64,000 bases of DNA from Sphaerolaimus hirsutus (taxonomy: Eukaryota; Nematoda; Chromadorea; Monhysterida; Sphaerolaimidae), in assembly GCA_964036195.1 (NCBI GenBank), contig OZ038459.1, positions 2,167,206 to 2,231,205 on the forward strand, given 5' to 3'. Positions 51,330-62,700 of this stretch are shown piece by piece. The notes beneath the pieces were generated by a model. That model made no database searches, was not told where the DNA came from, and worked only from the letters and a program-made list of their open reading frames with translations. Numbering within the stretch: position 1 is the stretch's first letter; the number at the start of each line of letters is the position of its first letter. The translations under genes and the position numbers were made by a program.

Positions 51330-54300
51330 GTGAGTTTTTTACTTACCCAGACAACAGGGGCGGGGGTATTCAATTTGGGCCTATTCAACAATTTGTATGT
51401 ACATTTTAAATAATTTATCGTCTCTGGTGTTATGGGTCCGGCCTAAATGGCATCTAATCCGCTTGGCATCTGGACCCGGATAGCATGGATTTCTGCCTGC
51501 TTTGCATCTAGACCTGCTTGGCATCTATCCAATGCTGGATGCCAAGCGGACTGTGGCATAGATGCCAAACGGGCGGGTAGGGCCAGGTGCCAAGCGGGCA
51601 GGGGGGGTCTACATGTCCAGTGTATCATGTGCACAAAAAATATGAATTCAAAATGTGTAAAAATTTCAATGTTTTTCCCAATTATTATTTTCAGATGTCA
51701 AGTGTCTCTGAATTTTTTTATTTAAATGCAAATATGAGTACTGTTTGAAATGGGGAAGAAGGGTAGATACATGCATGCCCATGTAAATTCATAAATACAA
51801 TTCTTTAGTAACCCTGTAAGAGTGGCTACTAGAAAAAAATTTTATCAAGCCATTTTTTTGTGGGAATTGCATTTTGGGACACCATGAATGTAAAAAGCCT
51901 CAGTGTTAAGGGGCAACACTCAAATTGATTGATCATTTTTGGAAACAGCTTTGTAAACTTCCATGTGTATTGGGCCACCCGGTTCAAGTGGCTTTCAACA
52001 TTGAGTTCCAGCAGTGTTCACATAGAATTTCAATTCATTTACAGGGTGGCCTACATTAGTGGATTCCTAGTTTCCTAGTTTAGTGCATATGGCTAAATTT
52101 CAATCAAACACAGCATTTGGATGAACACAACACTAAATATATTGATCAATATTTTATTTCACATTTCAAATTGGCTGATTTAGAGAAAATTAAATTAAAT
52201 ATGATCCCAGAAAATCTGTAAAAATAACTAATTTGACCATCTATTTCTAAGCCACCATGTACACAATATTCAATGCATATCTCACCACACTAACCAGATC
52301 AATTTGAGTGTTGCCCCTTAACACTGAGGCTTTTTACATGCATAGTGTCCCAAAATGCAATTGTTAATTGTGCAATTGCAAATGTACTCCTATAAAAATA
52401 AGTTGCAGGGTGACAGGTTCAGCTAGTAATATTTCAGCTGTGCAAGTAAACCGTGGGCCGTCTCGTGGGTGTGTGAGGGGTGGGGGGGGGGGGGGTTCAG
52501 CCCGCTTGGCATCTACACCCACACGGCATGGAGAACGCATGGCATGTGCCGGCATGTAGCCCGCTTGGCATCTATGGGACGATAGATGCCACGCGGGTCT
52601 AGATGCCATGCAGGCAGAAATCCATGCCACGCGGGTCCAGATGCCATGCAGGGTTAGATGCCGAGCGGTGCAGACTCATTCTGCATTCATAACCTGCCGA
52701 TTCAATATACTGAAACTGATAGTCATATGTGAAATTAACATAGAATATACACGGACAGAAGTATGCGCCCAAAATTACTTATGTCTCAATTAGGTGATAA
52801 CGCGCGAGCAGCATAAATGCGCACTTTCACAAAAAAAATTTCACAAAACACCCCACCCCAATCAAATCCGCAGGTAAAATGCACAGGTGATACGATCGCC
52901 TGTCCCAACACATCTGGAACATCGAAAAACTACACAGTTTGCATATTTCCTACATCTCTGTGCGATGGTTTTATAGATTGTCCCGATGGAAGTGACGAGA
53001 TAGCTGAATTTTGCAAAGAAAATTGTGCGAAATCAGACATTTATTGGCCGTGTGCCAATTCTCTCGGCTGCATACCAAATATTTGGAGATGTGATCAGGT
53101 GTTTGCCCAACAAAAATTTTCGAGCGCATGTCTGATAGTAGCACCAGAATTCCCAACAATATTCAGATATAATACTGTATTTCCTCAAAGTACCCCCAGC
53201 CCAGGCCCAGGGGGTTTACTATTTCGCTAGCATATTTTGAGGGGAGGTTTATAACTAGGATCTATATATTTAGGATCTATAACTAGGATCTAACTAGGAT
53301 CTATATCTATCTGTAAAATGTTTGGTTCACTATTCAGATGGGTTATGTTAGGTTTCCATACTAAGTGCGATATCCGCCGAGTATACTCAAATCTACAAAA
53401 ATCGAACAATAACGGAGATCTTAAGCATCTATAGGCATATACCATACAAGTGAATATAACATAAGCACTTTCAGGATGGAGACTGTGCAGATTTCAGTGA
53501 TGAAGCCATTCGATTTTGCGAGCGCATCCTGACCCAACCGGTGTTGTGACAACCTGTGCAGATAGTTTGTAATGTCATACTATTTTCGTGTAAAATGTAT
53601 TTACTGGGCATCTAAAATGTACTGGGCATCTAAAATTTACTGGTCATATGGAGCACATTGATGCATATAATATTTCCATTTTTGTCCATTTTTGCATCTT
53701 TCAAGTGTTTGAAGACGGCTTTCTTTTTGTAGTATTTGATTGAATTACTACAATATGTAATTCAATCAAATACTACATTTTGAATACTGGACTGGCCCCT
53801 ATTTTGAGAACTTCCAGGGTCTTCACCAATGGTTTCCTAATAGATTGACATTTGTCAAAGGAGGAAATTTGCAAAAATACATGTAAATAACTTTACATTT
53901 TGCCAGACATTTTACATCTGAAAAACATTAAACAAATTTCCTGAAATTTCACACCAACATAAACATTTTACAGTCCTCAATGTTCCTAAAAGTAACCCTC
54001 AAAAAATTAAATTTTGTTGTAGACATCATGATCCTAAAAAAACTTCGTTCCACTCCCATTTCATGTCCATTTTGCCAAAAAAATTCAATAAAAAATGCAC
54101 GCGTTTTCGCAACATCTGGTTTGGTGCCCCGGAAATGGCTGGCGATGCGACGATTTTAGCAAGTGCATTTTGAGAAGTTTTATTTGTGATGGCAACAATG
54201 ATTGCGCTGATGGGAGTGATGAAATTGCTTGTGGTTAGCAATTTTTTTAATTTTTTCGAAATGTTTTAAATAATAGTAAATGACAAATGTGATTGTCAAT

Positions 54301-55583
54301 TTGCAGAAATTAATAGTGCAAATAGCAAAAGTCACTGGATCAACCGTGTGATATTATGAACATGAAAATTATTCAAATATTGCATTGAAAGCTTCGAATT
54401 AAATATTTTTTTAAATTCGAACGTATCCAAAAAGATATGAAAACTACCCAAAAAAAATTTGAAAATTCGAAATGTCATTTTGGAAGAAACACAAAAATTT
54501 ATGTACTTTTTCCACTGGGTGGGAAGGCTTGCCATCGTTATCATAATCATGAACCAAAATATTGTTTAAATTGTTTTATAAATCCTCGAAACACTCCATA
54601 AAAATCGATCAGAATTCCACAAATGTCTGGAAAGTGAATTTGACTGCAGTTCAGTTTCGTGGCTCCTTGAAATGAAAAATGACTCGCCCCGGCCAAGAAA
54701 GAAGAAACAATGTATACCAAAAGAGCATGTTTGCGATGGAAGTTTTCATTGTCAAAATGGTCGGTTTATTTTGCAACATTTTGGGCCTGTTACTACCGTA
54801 TTTGTTCGAATATTTCCCCTGGGGATTATTTTTCATCAGAGGTTTCTGATGGAGAACTATTCAAGAGGGAATTATTTTTTCGTAATAATTTCCTGGGATT
54901 TTCCTATCGACTCATTTCTAGAGGCGTGGTTATTAAAGGCGGAATTATTCGAGCAAATACAGTAAATGGGTCTCCAAATGGATGTTAGGGGGTTACTCCA
55001 AAAATGCTTATCTTAAGCGTTTCATCCCGGAAAAATTATTCCCTTTTTTTCAAGCTTCTTTGAGTTTTTACCTAATTAAAAAACCCAAAAAAATTCTAGG
55101 TGCCGATGAGCTGATACCAGAATGCCGCGATTCCCAACACTACTCAGATAATTTGTGTTTCCCAAATCAGTTCAGGTGACAGTCCCGCACCGTGTACAGT
55201 GTAAAGTAAAGTGTCAAATGTCGTGTAGAAGATCATAGAAATTTGTCAAATGGCATGCCAAATGTCCAAATTCAGTAATACCGTATTTCCTCTAAATACC
55301 ACCAGGGGGTGTATTCTTCAGTGCACATTTTGAATGGGGGTAATCGAGAAGGGGGTATTTTGATGGGGTATTTCAAGGAAACACAGTAGGTATATATTTT
55401 TCGTAGTAATTGACATTTTACCTGGCATTTGACACTTTACTTTACACAGTACAGGGTGCGGGACTGTCCCGGTGCACTAGTGCACTCAATGATACGGTGT
55501 CTCCTCTGTGCATTCCTGTCAATTGGAAATGCGATGGTGTGAATAGTTGCCCTTTGGGGGAAGATGAAATGAATTGTGATTGA
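51115..55583 (+). CDS. LDL-receptor class A repeat protein, multi-exon gene (5' end not identified)
   Basis: Eight exon pieces: 51115-51182, 51246-51329, 52874-53098, 53475-53540, about 54100-54233, 54613-54759, 55100-55175, 55481-55583. They encode about six LDLa repeats, recognised by six cysteines and the Ca-binding CDGxxDCxDGSDE signature ([26 protein letters not shown]). LDLa repeats are extracellular ligand-binding modules. Most junctions are GT-AG with matching phases, and the first intron is only 63 bp. The reading frame ends at TGA 55581-55583. I see no signal peptide, membrane segment or protease domain within it. The exon ending 54233 lacks a canonical acceptor, so the gene may be damaged or mis-assembled. 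Confidence 0.75.
51443..52672. mobile_element. Foldback element with GGCATCT arrays, in LDLa intron
   Basis: The left arm (51445-51622) has repeated TTGGCATCTA units. It is the inverse of the right arm (52500-52672), sharing GGCATGGATTTCTGCCTGC-type blocks. A second inverted pair lies inside (about 51862-51940 versus 52276-52370, core CAGTGTTAAGGGGCAACACT). Target duplication not resolved. Confidence 0.7.
52874..53098 (+). CDS. LDLa repeat 2 and first half of repeat 3
   Basis: A 225-bp phase-0 exon after AATCCGCAG|. Repeat 2 runs from [10 protein letters not shown] to [18 protein letters not shown] with six cysteines. Repeat 3 begins [19 protein letters not shown] and is split at RCDQ|GTGTTT. 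The cut inside the Ca-binding loop matches the next exon. Confidence 0.85.
53475..53540 (+). CDS. LDLa repeat 3, second half
   Basis: Acceptor GCACTTTCAG|, 22 codons [20 protein letters not shown] then QP, donor ACCG|GTGTTG. If the donor is not used, the frame ends two codons later at TGA. A truncated family-K MITE (from about 53170) fills part of the intron before it. Confidence 0.75.
54100..54233 (+). CDS. LDLa repeat 4
   Basis: [20 protein letters not shown] followed by [16 protein letters not shown] gives six cysteines; it ends TGTG|GTTAGC in phase 1. Upstream in this frame there is a stop (TAA near 54090), and no AG lies between 54022 and the first cysteine. The 5' boundary is therefore unexplained: a lost acceptor, a non-canonical site or an assembly problem. 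Confidence 0.65.
54234..54612. repeat. Intron with family-I remnant
   Basis: TTCGAATTAAAT and CTTGCCATCGTTATC (about 54530) mark the right half of a family-I element. Confidence 0.55.
54613..54759 (+). CDS. LDLa repeat 5, first part
   Basis: Acceptor AATCGATCAG| completes the phase-1 Glu codon left by the previous exon. It encodes [16 protein letters not shown], a Lys/Arg-rich loop, then [16 protein letters not shown] and donor AATG|GTCGGT in phase 1. Confidence 0.8.
54796..54962. mobile_element. Family-K MITE in LDLa intron
   Basis: Ends CCGTATTTGTTCGAATATTT and the matching TTCGAGCAAATACAG are flanked by TA. Confidence 0.8.
55100..55175 (+). CDS. End of LDLa repeat 5, start of repeat 6
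   Basis: Acceptor AAATTCTAG| restores the phase-1 Gly, giving GADELIPEC, the last cysteine of repeat 5. [16 protein letters not shown] follows, then donor TTCAG|GTGACA in phase 2. That donor is the left end of a family-J element. Confidence 0.8.
55176..55480 (+). mobile_element. Family J, copy 7, coinciding with an intron
   Basis: GTGACAGTCCCGCACC at the donor is inverted as GGTGCGGGACTGTCCC near the acceptor. Arms with GTAAAGTGTCAAATG / CATTTGACACTTTACT are paired. A family-K MITE (55281-55386, TA-flanked) is inserted in the loop. The intron is GT (55176) to AG (CACTAG, 55480), so almost nothing but transposon lies between the two exon halves of LDLa repeat 6. Confidence 0.8.
55481..55583 (+). 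CDS. LDLa repeat 6, end of gene
   Basis: Phase 2 continuation [20 protein letters not shown] then [13 protein letters not shown] and TGA at 55581-55583. The repeat lacks an obvious first cysteine of its own. Confidence 0.75.
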
Positions 55584-55609
55584 ATTTGATTCCTGTAGTA
55601 TTTTATTTA

Positions 55610-55925
55610 CCGTTTTTGCCTGAAATACCCCCCCCCCTTCCCCTTGAATTAAAGCTCCCTCGAATTTAATTTATATTTATTTTCGGAAATCACGTCACGA
55701 CGATCACGTACTTCCTCGAAATGCCCCCATTCCTCGAAATACACAATTTTTCGACATACCACCTTTGATCACCACCTGGGTTTTAGCGAGCTTATGAAAA
55801 AATACCCCCCCCCCCTCGAACTACTCCCGCCCTAAATGAGTGTAGCGAGAATGTAGGTAATTATTACGAAAAACTGCATTTAGTGATAAAAATAAACACC
55901 CAGGGATTATTTCGAGGAAATACGG
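55610..55925. mobile_element. Family-K MITE
   Basis: Ends CCGTTTTTGCCTGAAATACC and the matching TTCGAGGAAATACGG are flanked by TA; it starts 27 bp after the LDLa stop codon. Confidence 0.7.
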
Positions 55926-56420
55926 TAGTTTCAAATGAATGTTCACTTCGAAATACCTAGTTCTTTCGTTTGGCTCGCCGCAACGTTTTTTTGGCAAAAA
56001 AGTTCATCCATCTCCCACGAGGTCATGTTCATGTGGATAAAAAGTTACTATTCAGTGATTATAGGGGTCCTTCCAATGCTGACTGTGCACTTTGGCATCG
56101 ATTTTTTGTCTGAAAATGTTTATGGCTTTTTTTATGGGTTTTATTGATGCTTTTCGTTGGACGTAGGCTCTGGACATGTAAACCCGCTCGACATGTAGAC
56201 CAGTTACAGGGGTCTCCAATGGGGGGTGCCCAAAATCAGCCAGCTATCTATATTCCCGGAGGCCGCTCAGCTATCTGTCTACCCCGAGGCAATTTTTTTG
56301 CTACTATCCCCTGAGCCCCCCCCCACCCCCACTATCTAAATTCTATGTATAGCAAAGGTTTAGCGATTATTCCCCACTTTCCACACAACATCGCTCAACT
56401 TAACTCCAAACTCGAAAATT
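55926..56420. other. Unassigned sequence downstream of the LDLa gene
   Basis: I see no exon or repeat ends here. Confidence 0.4.
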
Positions 56421-57010
56421 TGATTACGATAAATCCTCGAATTAGTCCCCCTCAAATAACTTCCCTCTGTTGTGAGCGTGAGAAAAAATAACTCCCCCTC
56501 GAATAACTCCCTCCTCTGATCAATGCCGCAAATGCATCATGTCACATAAAAAACATTCGATGAAGCCAGACAGACCAAAATATCCATTGTCCGATACATC
56601 GAATGCAAATGCAGTGCAGCGTGTAAAGATGATCTCATAAGAATGTTTTATCTACGGCGTTCTGCTTATCTTATGCTTAGTTTGATGCTTTTTTCTGAAT
56701 ATTCTGACGAAAAATTAACTCCCCTCGAATACCGTAAATCCTCGAATAAGTCCCTTCTCGAAAAAACACCCCCCCCCTCGAATAACTCCCCCTTTTGTGA
56801 GCGTGAGGAAAAAATACCCCCCCCCCCCTCGAATAACTCCTCCTCTGATCGATGCGGTAAATGCATCGTGTCACATAAAAAAACATTCGATGAAGCTAGA
56901 CAAACAGACCAAAATATATCAATGGTTTTGATTCATCGAATGCGAATGCAGTGCGTGCAGCGTGCACCGATAAATACAAAACAATGTTTTACCTATGGCG
57001 GCCATGTAAA
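56421..57010. repeat. Two related family-K copies in direct order
   Basis: 56518-56632 and 56848-56975 share GCAAATGCATC-type sequence, ACATTCGATGAAGC and CATCGAATGC. Both are bordered by AATCCTCGAATAAGTCCC-type C-rich blocks. Confidence 0.6.
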
Positions 57011-57099
57011 TACGTAAATATGTAGCGGCGTACATCAAACCATTTTCCGGCCGTGGCGCCTTTGCAATTGCATCACTAATCGCGACGTATTTATATACC

Positions 57100-58283
57100 A
57101 TATATCCTCGAATATGACCCCCTCGAACAACCCCCTCCCTTGAATAAGTCCTCCTGTTGGCGAGCTGGGGAACAATACCCCCCTCGAATAACTCCCCCCT
57201 CTTGAATAACTCCCTCCTCTGGTGAAAAAGATGCTGCAAAATTTACAAAAATGGTCGATGAAAATACAAAAAATGTCTGAAAATACAAAAAAAAATGGAT
57301 ACTGTACGACGGTGTACCATTACGCACAAATACCCATTCCGCACATTTGCCGGTTACGCACAAAATCGAACCCATCACGTACAATTGCCCATTATGCACA
57401 CGACTGATCATTTGTGTGTAATGGGCATTGTGCGGAACGGGTATTTGTGCGGAATGGGTATTTGTGTGTGCCGGGCTTATTACCGAGCATGAATACCCCC
57501 CAAATTGAAAAAATTTACAAGTTTATAATGCTTATCACCTGGTTTCTCGGAAAACTGCCAAAAAAGTCAATTTTCAAGTTTTTTTGTCACTTTTCCAACT
57601 TGTCAAGTGACAAAAAAACCTTGAAAATTGACTTTTTTGGCAGTATTCCGAGAAGTCAAGTGATAAGCATTTTGAATGTTTACATTTTTTTCAATTTCTG
57701 AAAAGTGGCTTATCACTTGACTTCTTGGAAAACTGCCAAAAAAGTCAATTTTCAAGTTTTTTTTGTCAATTGACAAGTTGGAAAAGTGACAAAAAAACTT
57801 GAAAATTGACTTTTTTGGCAGTTTTCCGAGAAGTCAAGTGAAAAGCGTTTTGAATTTTTTAATTTTTTAATGGGGGGATTCATGCTCGGTAATAAGCCCG
57901 GCACGCACAAATACCCGTTTCGCACAATGCCCATTACGCACAAATGTGTGCGTAATGGGCAATTGTGCGTGATGGGTTCGATTTTGTGCGTAACAGGCAA
58001 ATGTGCGGAATGGATATTTGTGCGTAATAGGCATACCCCATAGTGTATGCGGTGAATACACACCTTTTTGTTGTTTTTGAAACATTAAATATCAGGATTA
58101 CATGAGTTGACTGTAGGCATTCATACAAAGTATTAAGTGTAAAATTTCTGAGTTTTCTGAGTTTAATAATCTCCCCCTCGAATACCCCCCTTGAATAACC
58201 CGCACCCTTGAATAACCCCACCACCCTCAAAAACTTCTGACGAAATAATAACTCCCCTGGGGACTTATTCGAGGCTATACGGT
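57100..58283. mobile_element. Family-K element carrying a large compound palindrome
   Basis: Left TATATCCTCGAATATGACCC pairs with GGACTTATTCGAGGCTATAC near 58265-58281. Inside, about 57312-58035 is a foldback whose arms share TTACGCACAAATACCC and CGCACATTTGCC. Its inner part repeats GAAAACTGCCAAAAAAGTCA and the inverse four times, giving stacked hairpins. Confidence 0.65.
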
Positions 58284-58674
58284 TTGTACTGGTATAATTG
58301 CGCTTTCGGCAATCCGCACCGAAATTCTGGTGCAATTTTCAATCGTCGGAAATTCAGAATATAATCACAAAGTTCATGTGCCCGACAATTTTGTTGAATC
58401 ATTCTCTAAAATCGCTGTTTACCGTGGGTGTATCGATGGTTATGCTATATTCATCCACCTATACTTTTTCTGCAGAGTTGTTTAAATTAATCAACTTTTT
58501 CAAGGTATATGTAATGATTAATGACTAAAGTATATTTTTATAGAAAAATGGTATGATTTCTTCAAGGTTTCTTTATTTTGGCATAAAAAATACGATTAGA
58601 AATTTCTGAAATACATTTTCTGTAGACGTGTACTTTCAAGTACGCGTAGGTGAATACAGGTACTTTATAAACTA
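58284..58674. other. Unassigned intergenic sequence
   Basis: It includes AAGTACGCGTAGGTGAATAC near 58637, resembling the interior of CAGAGTTG-ended elements; nothing else recognised. Confidence 0.4.
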
Positions 58675-59165
58675 CCGTATATACTCGAAATACCCCCCCC
58701 CCTCGAAATACCAACCTTCGAAATACCCCCCCCCCCTCGAAATACCAACCTTCGAAATACCCCCCCCCCTCGAAATACCCCCCTAAAAATGGACACTATG
58801 AACTTATAAACCCCCCCTCGAAATACTCCCCCCCCCCAAATTTAGTCTATAGAGAACGTAAATGACAAAGGCTGCGGTTTGTCATCTGGGTAATCAAAAC
58901 ACACGTTCAAAACGATGACTCTGTTATGTGAGAACAGTGATTATACGTCTACACACTTATACAAGTCTTTAGAGTCTTATAAATGGCGATTTTTGTTGCA
59001 TTTTTGACGTCTGCGTACGTTTCATACGACAATTTAGTACTTGGTTTTCAAAAAATTTCTGGCGAAATAATAAACCCCCCCTCGAAATACCCCCCCTCAT
59101 TTACCCCCCTCAAAATGCTCACTTTGAAAAAATAAACCCCCCGGGGGTATTTCGAGGAAATACGG
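58675..59165. mobile_element. Family-K MITE upstream of the protease gene
   Basis: Ends CCGTATATACTCGAAATACC and the matching TTTCGAGGAAATACGG are flanked by TA; C-rich CCCCCCCCCTCGAAATACC repeats inside. Confidence 0.75.
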
Positions 59166-59488
59166 TATGTGTAAATTTTTTACCCGGTACTCAGGTATAT
59201 GTATTTTTCGAGTAAATGTAAATACATTTTAACAACTGTGATTTGCTGGGCGGTAAGCTTAGAATACAATGTGATATCAGTGCCCAACCCATAATTTGGA
59301 TGTTTTGATGTGACATTTCACAATTCTCTACCATTCATGGTTATTACACTTTTTATGTTGATCGGCTTCACATTGGTATGACATAAATGAATTTTACACA
59401 GCCATTTTTGTGGGCTACTTTAAACTTGAACATTTCAAATAAATTCTGCATGACAAAATTTACATTTTACACTTTGCGATTTTTTTTC

Positions 59489-59496
59489 TATAAAAG
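59489..59496 (+). promoter_or_regulatory. Candidate TATA box of the protease gene
   Basis: TATAAAAG lies about 145 bp upstream of the ATG at 59635, preceded by a T-run. Initiation site not determined. Confidence 0.45.
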
Positions 59497-59634
59497 TGTC
59501 GCGGAGAGAAGGTAAAATATTGAAATCCCGAATAAATATTTTTGACGAATAAAAAAACCCTATTTTTTCAGCCATTTAAACAGTATTTTAAATACTACCG
59601 TATTCACCAAGATAAAACGCATCAGCATCACAAA

Positions 59635-59713
59635 ATGAAATTCATTACTATTTCACTTTTATCGGTGTTGATTTTGCAATGCAGCAGCAAAGGTGTCAAG
59701 AGGCACTTGGAAT
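59635..59713 (+). CDS. Protease exon 1: signal peptide
   Basis: 26 codons plus one base; Lys, then a hydrophobic core of about 13 residues, then CSSKG as a likely cleavage region; donor GAAT|GTGAGT. The ATG is the first Met of the hydrophobic segment. Confidence 0.8.
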
Positions 59714-62700
59714 GTGAGTTTAATGGGATGCAAATTTTTTAGGCTGCACTCATCTGATAGTCGAAATTGATTTTCATTTTTTGTCTTTGATAGATTTTGA
59801 AGCTTAATAATAGCTTAAGCTTGTGAAAGTATAGCTGAAAATGGATTTGTGGCGTCCAATTCTAAAAGTCTATAAGTCCAAATCTTGAGAGAAAAAAAAT
59901 AGTTAGGACCGTAAACGTAATCTGGGGTTGCTCTTTGTCTTCAGATTCCCCTTTCTCATACTTCAAATTTTGAATTTTTGAAAAATTGCAAAAAAAAATG
60001 GCCAAGAAGTCAACATAATTTTGAGCTAAAAGTCGACAAGTACAATTAATTTTGGGCTAAAACTCGACGAGTCCACCTTGTGCAGTCTCTCTTGCAGCAA
60101 TTAGAGGAAAAAAGCTAAACAAAATATTTCGCTTTTTATGATTCAAATAATCAGGAAGCGTAGATGTCATTGTAAAAAATACGCAGCACAGTAAACTTCA
60201 GAAACCCACCTCGAATAGCCCCCTTCAAATAATCCAACGAAAAAATAACCACCCAGGGGGACTTATTCCAACAAATACGGTAGATCTCATAGCAGGCATC
60301 GAAGTAGACGACACATCCAGCGAAGCGGGGCAGGGTTCCGAAAAGGCGCGCTCGGAACGCTCGGAAGAGTGCGGAGTGCCGGATGAAAAGTACACGCCGT
60401 CGATCGAAGTGTCCGACGGCCAGATCCAGAGCATGGCCAGGGGCATCGTGGGCGGCGACGAGGCCGTCGAGCACTCGTTCCCCTGGCAGGTAAGTGTACT
60501 CGGCGGGACCCCCGTGCCAGCCCACATCTAAACCCATCACACATCTTGACTGGCAAGCATTAATTTCTACCCATCACACATCTAAGCCCATGACACATCT
60601 AAACACCCATAGATTTGTGATGGGCTTAGATGTGTGCTAGGTCTAGATGTGTAATGGGTGGGAGATGAGCGGTGTCACAGTTTACACGGATCGCACGCTT
60701 ACCTAGTGTGTAAATCTACCACAGTGGTTATGTGTATTCACTTTTACTCAAAAAGTACGCATACTAGAGTACCGGATAAATACGAAAACGCATACTTTGA
60801 CAAAAGTATCTGTACTCGCCTGTACGCTTACTTTTCGAGAGTACTCGAGTACAAAAAAAACTATTTCAGATTTCAAACAAACGTGCTTTTTCAGGGCCTG
60901 CGAAAAAAGCTAAAAATCAGGCAAAATAATATCGGGAGTCCGGATAGGTAGATGACAAGCATCATCATTAAGCCGGAGTTACAGCATAACGATAAATAAA
61001 AGGTGATACGACAAATAAAACGTCACCGATAAATCCATTATTTTCATGTTTTCAAGTTTTTTAGTGAAAATAAATGTTCAATACCCGAATTTGAATGAAA
61101 AATTTTTTACATGACAGATGTTAAATTCGAATTTGCAAGAGAAACGTTCGATGAAAAATGGTCCGCCGACAAATCAATTTCACGGTGATGCCCTAAAATC
61201 TATTTGACGGTGGTCATTGCATGAAATTTGACAAATTTGAAATGACAAATTCAACATCTCCCATGTGAATATTTTTTCATTCAAATTCGAGTATTGAACA
61301 TTTATTTTCACCAAAAAAACTTGAAAACATGAAAAAAGGATTCATCGGTGACGTTTTATTTGTCGTATCACCTTCTATTTATCGTTATGCTGTCAATCCG
61401 GCTTTATTAGCATTATCATCCCCGATTCAGCACAATTAGGTATATCACAATCCCCACACAGGTGTACCTGTTCCTACCATACCCCGGCACGAACAAGGGG
61501 GAGAGCTGCGGGGGCACCCTTATTAGCAACCAATGGGTGGTCACCGCCGCACATTGCTTTGTGGATGGAAAAACTGGGCTAGTTTTTGTGTGATTGTGTA
61601 TTGTTGAGTGTGGTTATGGTTTGATTGGCGAGCTAAGAAATATTGGGAGATCTTTATTTTTTAAATATACCTGAGGAAATATTTAAAAATCTCATAAATA
61701 TTTATTTAATCTTTTATTATTTTCTTCCAGTTTCTTCCAGGAGAGATTGAATCATATTTATTTTATGAGAAGAAACAAAATTCCCTAATTAGGTGCACTT
61801 CTTTTTAGGTATATTTTCTCGGCATTTTTCAGGGAGATTTTATTTTATTTTTCGATAGAATATTATATTTAATTATTATTATAGAGATTATATTTAATTA
61901 TAATGTGTAAAAAACATTCTTTGAGCGCTAGTTATGATTGCAAGTGATTTGAAGTGATAGGAGAGTAGTGAGCACTGTGCAAAATATAATACTTGTAAAA
62001 ACTATGTTCAGTGTCAAATGGGCAAAGTGCGAAATCATTTCACTTGATTCACCAGTTTTTGCATTTACAAAATTCAACTCAAATTTTTCATTCAATACAC
62101 ATACAGAGTCTGATTACTTAAGCCGCCCTCTCGAAAAATCCTCCCCAAGATATTATGTTGCATAAAACCGACCCCCAAAATGAAATAGGTAATCAAAAAT
62201 GGCACCCCCCCCACAGAAAGCCGAAAAACGACGACCTGACATCCACCAGAGTTTTCATCGGTCAGCACATGAAATGGACCGGTACCGAAGTCAAATTCAG
62301 CTATGTTATTGTACATCCGAAATATGGCACCGAAAAACACATCGGTTACGATATTGCGCTGGGAAAATTAGCCCAGCCGGTCACATTTACGTGCGTTTTG
62401 ATGTTTTTTTTTATTTTTCTACCATTTGAAATGATGAGAATGGGTTAGTGAATGATATAAAGTGGGGGGGGGGTTCTACAAGTGGAAAAGTGACAACAAA
62501 CGTATTTGTGTCAAGTCCAGCTGTAGAGCAAAAGACACTGACACTTTTTGTGGGTGTTTGTCATGTGTGTTTGTCATCTTTTCTGCCTCTTTGAGGATTA
62601 ACAAAATCCCAAATAGAAAGTCATACTATCATATGAATATAAATATAAACTGCCGGTCAATATAAACTGGCTTTCGCTCAAAATTTTTTCAAAAGTTTGT

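Noticed and set aside
51443-52672. Ala/Trp/His-rich open frames in the GGCATCT foldback
   Set aside because: Both strands read similarly because of the TTGGCATCTA units; no splice context.
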